Source: Candidatus Krumholzibacteriia bacterium (lineage in GTDB: Bacteria > Krumholzibacteriota > Krumholzibacteriia > Krumholzibacteriales > Krumholzibacteriaceae). From it: a stretch of 5,770 nucleotides of DNA. Positions 1 to 3,960 of this stretch are shown piece after piece. Under the pieces are notes generated by a model. It did no database searches. It was not told the DNA's origin and saw nothing but the letters and a program-made list of their open reading frames with translations. Location of the stretch: positions 1 to 5,770 of the forward strand of contig JAPLKY010000130.1 in the NCBI GenBank assembly GCA_026387805.1, in the 5' to 3' direction. The translations under genes were made by a program, and so were the position numbers. Numbering within the stretch: position 1 is the first letter of the stretch; each line of letters starts with the position of its first letter.

Positions 1-852
1 GAAAGAATCTACATCACCGGCGCGAAAGGAATGCTCGGCAAGGCCGCCGCTCCCGTGTTCGCCGAGCGCTACGACGTCTTCCCGCCCGATTTCCATGAGG
101 CCGACGTCCGCGACGCCGGGGCGATCGCCGAAGAGATCCGCCGCGCGAAGCCGAAATTCGTCCTCCACCTCGCCGCGATGACCGACGTCGACGGCTGCGA
201 GACGAATCCGCAGGAGGCGCACCGCATCAATGCCGTCGGGACGAGAAACGTCGCGCTCGCGTGCCTGCGCTGCGATGCCGTCATGGTATACGTCAGCACC
301 GGCATGGTGTACGACGGTCGCAAGGACGCACCCTATATCGAATTCGATGCCGTCTCCCCGGTCAACGAGTACGCGCGCTCGAAGTATCTCGGCGAGCTCG
401 GCATCCGCGACATACTGTCCCGATTCTACATCTTCTCCACGTGCTGGCTCTTCGGCGGAGGACGCGACGACAAGAAGTTCGTCGCCAAGATCGTCGAGCG
501 CGCGCGAATTTCCCGGGAGCTCAAGGCGGTCAACGACAAGTTCGGTTCGCCGACCTATACCGCCGATCTCGCGAGGGGGATATGCGGCTTTATCGAATCG
601 GGCCTCTATGGAAAGTATCACTGCGTGAACACCGGCTGCGTGAGCCGCCTGGAAATGGCCCGCGAAATCGTCGCCGCCGCGGGTATCCGGAATTGCAGTC
701 TGGTGAGCGTTCCGTCCGAAGAATTTCCCCTGCCCGCCCCCCGCCCCCGCATGGAAGCGATGCGTAACTACGGCTTCGAGCTTCTCGGCCTCGCCCCCAT
801 GCGCGGCTGGAAAGAAGCCCTCGACGAATACGTCGCCTCCACGTTCGCGTGA
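1..852 (+). CDS. rmlD: RmlD-like dTDP-4-dehydrorhamnose reductase (NAD(P)-dependent sugar-nucleotide reductase), 5' end cut by window edge
   Basis: The frame is open from base 1 and reads ERIYITGAKGMLGK, so the Rossmann dinucleotide motif TGxxGxxG begins upstream of the ATG at 31. The real start is only one or a few codons outside the window, and 283 residues are visible, close to the usual 280-300. Other extended-SDR/RmlD signs follow in order: LHLAAMTDVDGCE (the NAAAYTxVDxAE region), VYVSTGMVYDG (the STDYVFDG region), the catalytic YxxxK as YARSK (Tyr codon 370-372, Lys codon 382-384), NDKFGSPTYTADLA (the DQxGxPT region), and a C-terminal PRPRMEAM...GWKEAL. RmlD reduces dTDP-4-dehydro-L-rhamnose to dTDP-L-rhamnose in the cytoplasm, and the nearby rmlA supports that pathway. 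The Asp of STDYVF is Gly here (STGMVY), so a related sugar-nucleotide reductase with another substrate is possible. The family call is firm; the exact substrate is inferred. Confidence 0.8.
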   Translation, partial: ERIYITGAKGMLGKAAAPVFAERYDVFPPDFHEADVRDAGAIAEEIRRAKPKFVLHLAAMTDVDGCETNPQEAHRINAVGTRNVALACLRCDAVMVYVSTGMVYDGRKDAPYIEFDAVSPVNEYARSKYLGELGIRDILSRFYIFSTCWLFGGGRDDKKFVAKIVERARISRELKAVNDKFGSPTYTADLARGICGFIESGLYGKYHCVNTGCVSRLEMAREIVAAAGIRNCSLVSVPSEEFPLPAPRPRMEAMRNYGFELLGLAPMRGWKEALDEYVASTFA

Positions 853-855
853 CGC

Positions 856-1587
856 TCAATCGAGCCTGTTCGCCCCGGTTTCCGCGACGAGGTTCGTCGC
901 CCGCCGGAGCGATTCGAACGTCCCGGCGTCGGTCCACCACCCCTCGAGGATATCCCACGTGAGCCCGTTCCGTCCGATATAGGCGTTGTTGACGTCGGTG
1001 ATCTCGAGCTCCCCGCGCGCGGAGGGCTTGAGCGTCCTGATGATCTCGAAGACTCCTCCATCGTAGAGGTAGATCCCCGTTACCGCGAATGCGGAACCCG
1101 GCTTCTTCGGCTTCTCCTCGATCTTGACGACGTGGTTTCCGTCGAGAATCGGCACGCCGAAGCGCTCGGGATCCGGAACCTCCTTGAGGAGGATCTTCGC
1201 TCCGCCTCCCTGCTTCCGGTACGATTCGACCGCCTTCACGATATTCTTCTCGATGATATTGTCCCCGAGGATCACGCAGATCCCGTCCCCCGCAGCCCAG
1301 TACTCCGCGAGGCGGAGCGCCTCGGCGATCCCCCCCTCCCCCTCCTGATACGTATAGTTGATGTGCGCGAGCCCGAAGTCCTTTCCGTTGCCGAGGAGCC
1401 GGAGGAACTCGCCCGCGTTGTTGCCTCCCGTTACGACGAGAATGTCGCGTATTCCCGCGTTGATCAGGGTCTGAATCGGATAGAAGATCATCGGCTTGTC
1501 GTATACGGGGAGAAGATGCTTGTTCGTCACCTTCGTCAGAGGATACAGGCGAGTGCCGAGTCCGCCGGCAAGAATGACACCCTTCAT
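856..1587 (-). CDS. rmlA: Glucose-1-phosphate thymidylyltransferase (short RmlA form)
   Basis: This enzyme joins dTTP and glucose-1-phosphate to give dTDP-glucose, the first step of dTDP-L-rhamnose and other dTDP-sugar pathways, in the cytoplasm. The protein is 243 residues. It shows the nucleotidyltransferase signature LAGGLGTRLYPLT (6-18), NKHLLPVYDKPMIFYP (22-37), GGIAEA (85-90), the metal-binding region VILGDN (105-110), VVKIEEKPKKPGSAFAVTGIY (about 153-173), EITDVNN (195-201) and WWTDAGTFESL (217-227). At about 243 residues it matches the short RmlA/SpsI class, not the roughly 290-residue enterobacterial form with its extra C-terminal helices. The frame stays open upstream to 1689, but the start at 1587 puts Met directly before KGVILAGG, as in the family, and has a good AAGGAG nine bases upstream. 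The gene converges on the rmlD-like gene, with stops 3 bases apart. G6/G7-type runs occur near residues 83-86. The identification is firm. Confidence 0.93.
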   Translation of the reverse strand: MKGVILAGGLGTRLYPLTKVTNKHLLPVYDKPMIFYPIQTLINAGIRDILVVTGGNNAGEFLRLLGNGKDFGLAHINYTYQEGEGGIAEALRLAEYWAAGDGICVILGDNIIEKNIVKAVESYRKQGGGAKILLKEVPDPERFGVPILDGNHVVKIEEKPKKPGSAFAVTGIYLYDGGVFEIIRTLKPSARGELEITDVNNAYIGRNGLTWDILEGWWTDAGTFESLRRATNLVAETGANRLD

Positions 1588-1596
1588 AGAAAACCG

Positions 1597-1602
1597 CTCC
1601 TT
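1597..1602 (-). promoter_or_regulatory. Ribosome binding site of rmlA
   Basis: On the minus strand this reads AAGGAG, nine bases before the ATG at 1587. It supports that start over the longer open frame reaching 1689, whose extra 34 residues have no counterpart in the RmlA family. Confidence 0.8.
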
Positions 1603-1632
1603 GTCTCGAGATACACGGCCGTCCACGCGCAC

Positions 1633-1662
1633 AGTATAGCCGAATGTTATTGAAAGCCGCAA
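1633..1662 (-). promoter_or_regulatory. Candidate sigma70-type promoter for rmlA
   Basis: The minus strand carries TATACT (1633-1638, five of six matches to the -10 consensus), 18 bases downstream of TTGCGG (1657-1662, three of six matches to the -35). Transcription would start near 1626 and give a leader of about 39 bases containing the AAGGAG site. The -10 is good and the -35 weak. The element interlocks with the candidate promoter on the other strand. Judged by eye only. Confidence 0.5.
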
Positions 1663-1679
1663 GGTGCATCCGGTAGTAT
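1650..1679 (+). promoter_or_regulatory. Candidate sigma70-type promoter for the rightward glycosyltransferase gene, possibly leaderless
   Basis: The plus strand carries TTGAAA (1650-1655, five of six matches to the -35), an 18-base spacer and TAGTAT (1674-1679, four of six matches to the -10). Only eight bases separate the -10 from the ATG at 1688, so transcription would begin at or next to the start codon and give a leaderless or nearly leaderless mRNA. This fits the lack of a Shine-Dalgarno site before 1688. A GTG at 1664 would lie inside the promoter spacer. Judged by eye only. Confidence 0.35.
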
Positions 1680-1687
1680 TCCCGACC

Positions 1688-2845
1688 ATGAAGGTCTGCT
1701 TCTTCTCGCCGACGGCGTACTCCTATTTCAGACCGGACCGCACGGCATGGGCGGGAGGCGCCGAAACACAGCAATTGCTCCTCGCGAACCATATGAAAGC
1801 GAAGGGGATCCACGTTTCCTTCATCGTCGGGGATTACGGACAGGACGAGGTGGAAACCGTCGACGGGATCATGCTCATCAAATCGTTCACGCCGTTCAAG
1901 GGGAACAGGAAGCTGCGATTCGTCCCCGACATGATCAGGATCCGACGCGCGATGAAAATCGCCGACGCTGATATCTACAACCAACGCTCGACGGCGTTCT
2001 TCACCGGGCAGCTCGCGCGCTTCGCCTCCGATCTCGGCAAGGCGTTCACCTTCTCCCTCGGCATCGACTATAACTGCTATCCGGACGGCCGGGGAGCGAT
2101 CCCCTGGCCGATATCGTTTCTCTACCGGTACGGCATCCGGACGGCGGACGCCGTCATATCGCAGACCGAAAAGCAGCGTCGCCTCATGCTCGAGAATTTC
2201 GGCAGAGAGACCGCGCTCATCCGGAACGGCATCGAGATCCCTTCAGGGGATCGGACGCGAGCCGACGCGGAGCCTCCGCAATCGCTCCCGAACGCGCGCG
2301 GTCGAGCCCGCGATCCTGGATTCTTGTGGGTGGGAAGATTTCAAGGCACCAAGAGACCGAATTTGGCTCTCGATCTCGCCCGATCCCTTCCGGACGAGCG
2401 ATTCACCGTCATCGGCGGATACGCGGGAGACGAGCGCTACGCCTCCGCGATAGCCGAGGTCGCCAAGCGCATTCCGAACGTCGAGTATATCCCGTTCGTT
2501 CCTCCCCCCGAGATGGACGAGTATTATCGCGGAGCATGCGCGCTCCTCAATACATCCACCCTCGAGGGCTTTCCGAACACCTACCTCCACGCATGGGCGC
2601 ACGGGGTTCCCGTCATCACGATCGAGATCGACCCGGACGGGATCCTCGAGAAGAACGGCATCGGAATCGTGACCGGCACGTTCGAGGGGCTCGTCGAGGC
2701 GGTGCGGAGCATTCGGGCGGATCGGACGATGCGGTCCGAGATGTCGGCGAGAGCGATCCGGTACGTGAGAGCCAACCACGACATCAGGGACCGGGGGGAC
2801 GATTACCTCAGGCTCTTCGAATCCGTTCTGAGCAGGTCCCGGTAG
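1688..2845 (+). CDS. GT4-family glycosyltransferase with altered EX7E motif
   Basis: The protein is 385 residues and GT-B fold. It likely transfers a sugar from a nucleotide donor to a growing surface glycan on the cytoplasmic side. The N-terminal domain opens MKVCFFSPTAY, with the glycine-rich loop GGAE at 23-26. The C-terminal nucleotide-binding domain shows FLWVGRFQGTKRPNLAL (about 212-228), VIGGY (241-245) and LEGFPNTYLHAWAHGVPVI (292-310). In the last stretch the first Glu of EX7E is E293, but the second position is H301. No transmembrane segment or signal peptide is seen. An Arg/Pro-rich stretch at about 186-210 makes a long linker between the two domains. I chose ATG 1688 because it puts Met right before the first beta strand; an in-frame GTG at 1664 would add eight residues. 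There is no clear Shine-Dalgarno site. Its end overlaps the convergent gene by 43 bases. Donor and acceptor cannot be told from sequence. Confidence 0.88.
   Translation: MKVCFFSPTAYSYFRPDRTAWAGGAETQQLLLANHMKAKGIHVSFIVGDYGQDEVETVDGIMLIKSFTPFKGNRKLRFVPDMIRIRRAMKIADADIYNQRSTAFFTGQLARFASDLGKAFTFSLGIDYNCYPDGRGAIPWPISFLYRYGIRTADAVISQTEKQRRLMLENFGRETALIRNGIEIPSGDRTRADAEPPQSLPNARGRARDPGFLWVGRFQGTKRPNLALDLARSLPDERFTVIGGYAGDERYASAIAEVAKRIPNVEYIPFVPPPEMDEYYRGACALLNTSTLEGFPNTYLHAWAHGVPVITIEIDPDGILEKNGIGIVTGTFEGLVEAVRSIRADRTMRSEMSARAIRYVRANHDIRDRGDDYLRLFESVLSRSR
2803..2845. other. 43-base tail-to-tail coding overlap of two glycosyltransferase genes
   Basis: The plus-strand gene stops with TAG at 2843-2845. 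The minus-strand gene stops with TAA, the reverse complement of 2803-2805. The last 13-14 codons of each are therefore encoded on opposite strands of the same DNA. No T-rich terminator hairpin lies here. Confidence 0.85.
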
Positions 2846-3948
2846 ACCGCCTGCGTCTCCTCGACGCATCGATCGACGCGGAACATCTCCTCGTAGCGCC
2901 TTCTCGCCGCTCTCCCCATGCGGGAGCGGCGATCGCGATCCCGCGCGAGGGCCAGGATCGCCCCCGCGAAATCTTCGCGCGCGCCCGGATCGACGAGAAT
3001 CCCGGTCTCCCCGTCCCGCACGATCTCCGGTATGCCGTACACGCCGCTCGCGACAACGGGAAGTCCGGACGCCATCGCTTCGATGATGACGTACGGAGTA
3101 GCCTCGAGCATCGAAGAGAGCACGAGGGCGTCGCATTCGGAGAGAATCGCGTCGACGTCGGCCCGATATCCGAGAAAATACACGCGGCGCCCAAGGCCGA
3201 GAGAATCGACCTTCGCGCGCAGCGCGCTCTCATCGTCCCCCGCGCCCACGACGAGCATCTTCACGTCGCCCGGAAGCGCGGCCAGGGCATCGAAGGCCCG
3301 GGCGTGCCCCTTGCGCTCCTCAAGGCTTCCGATCATCACGCAGATGAAATCCTCCCTCGAGAGTCCGAGCATCTCGCGCACCGACGCGGATGTGCCCCGA
3401 GCCGGCTCGGGGATCCCGATCCTGACGACCCGTATCTTCTCGCGCGGCACGCCATGATAATCGACAAGGTAGCTCACGTTATTCTCGCTCACCGTGATGA
3501 CGCGCTCGACCCAACGGCTTCCGAATCCCCGGATGAATCTCCCCTTCGCGAACGGCGGCACCATGGGAAGATGCTCCGTCGTCACGACGTGCCGCACGCC
3601 CGCGAGCCGCGCCAGGGGCGCCACGAGACTGTATTGCGAGCTCCACGGTCCGGGAAGATTGCAGTGGAAAATCGCGGGCCGGAGACGGCGAAGCACCGAT
3701 ATAAAAAAGGAAATCCCCGCCGGAGAATGAGGCACGTTGAGCGATACCTCATGCACGGGAACGCCCCCGTCCGCCATCGACGCGGCGAAGCCGGCGAGAC
3801 GGGGATTGCGGTTCATGACGAGCTCCGGGTGAAACTCGTCCCGGTTCAGCCCGGTCGCGAGAAGGAGCAGGTATTTCTCGGCGCCGCCGAACCAGGGGGC
3901 GTCGGAGAAATATACGATCCGGTATCGGCTCTTTTCACATCCCGTCAT
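2803..3948 (-). CDS. GT4-family glycosyltransferase (glycosyltransferase group 1)
   Basis: The protein is 381 residues with a two-domain GT-B fold. It probably adds one sugar during glycan assembly at the cytoplasmic face. The N-terminal domain has IVYFSDAPWFGGAEKYLLLL (11-30), with the GGAE loop at 21-24, then IFHCNLPG and VVTTEHLP, typical of this group. The C-terminal Glycos_transf_1 domain starts near 201 with FICVMIGSLEERKGH (Lys 213 in the phosphate-contacting position). It goes on to VVGAGDDE (233-240), the VYFLGYRADV region, and an intact EX7E as LEATPYVIIEAMASGLPVVA (E282 and E290), then GIPEIVRDGETGILVDPG. No membrane segment is seen. The gene lies six bases after the stop of the membrane-protein gene, and its Shine-Dalgarno site spans that stop, so the two should be coupled. 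Its last 43 bases overlap the convergent glycosyltransferase gene. The family is firm; the specificity is unknown. Confidence 0.92.
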   Translation of the reverse strand: MTGCEKSRYRIVYFSDAPWFGGAEKYLLLLATGLNRDEFHPELVMNRNPRLAGFAASMADGGVPVHEVSLNVPHSPAGISFFISVLRRLRPAIFHCNLPGPWSSQYSLVAPLARLAGVRHVVTTEHLPMVPPFAKGRFIRGFGSRWVERVITVSENNVSYLVDYHGVPREKIRVVRIGIPEPARGTSASVREMLGLSREDFICVMIGSLEERKGHARAFDALAALPGDVKMLVVGAGDDESALRAKVDSLGLGRRVYFLGYRADVDAILSECDALVLSSMLEATPYVIIEAMASGLPVVASGVYGIPEIVRDGETGILVDPGAREDFAGAILALARDRDRRSRMGRAARRRYEEMFRVDRCVEETQAVYRDLLRTDSKSLR

Positions 3949-3954
3949 ACCGCG

Positions 3955-3960
3955 TCACCT
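3955..3960 (-). promoter_or_regulatory. Ribosome binding site of the minus-strand GT4 gene, overlapping the upstream stop codon
   Basis: On the minus strand this reads AGGTGA, six bases before the ATG at 3948. The TGA within it is the stop codon of the membrane-protein gene. Ribosomes ending that gene would sit on the start site of the next, which suggests translational coupling. Confidence 0.7.

Noticed and set aside
737..748. C-runs in the rmlD-like gene as a phase-variation tract
   Set aside because: The runs are only six and five bases, broken by G, and encode an expected Pro/Arg stretch of the family.
1588..1689. N-terminal extension of RmlA to 1689
   Set aside because: The extra 34 residues have no match to the family, the AAGGAG site favours 1587, and the extension covers both candidate promoters.
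590..1984. Long minus-strand open frame (464 codons) across the rmlD-like and rmlA genes
   Set aside because: It runs through recognised genes in another frame, is rich in Arg and Gly and shows no family motif.
2832..2854. Hairpin GCAGG / CCTGC as a terminator between the convergent glycosyltransferase genes
   Set aside because: The stem is only five base pairs with a 13-base loop and has no T-run on either side.
2863..2880. Nested ATCGAT/CGATCG palindromes as a protein-binding site
   Set aside because: They lie inside the coding sequence of the minus-strand GT4 gene and are explained by its codons in G+C-rich DNA.
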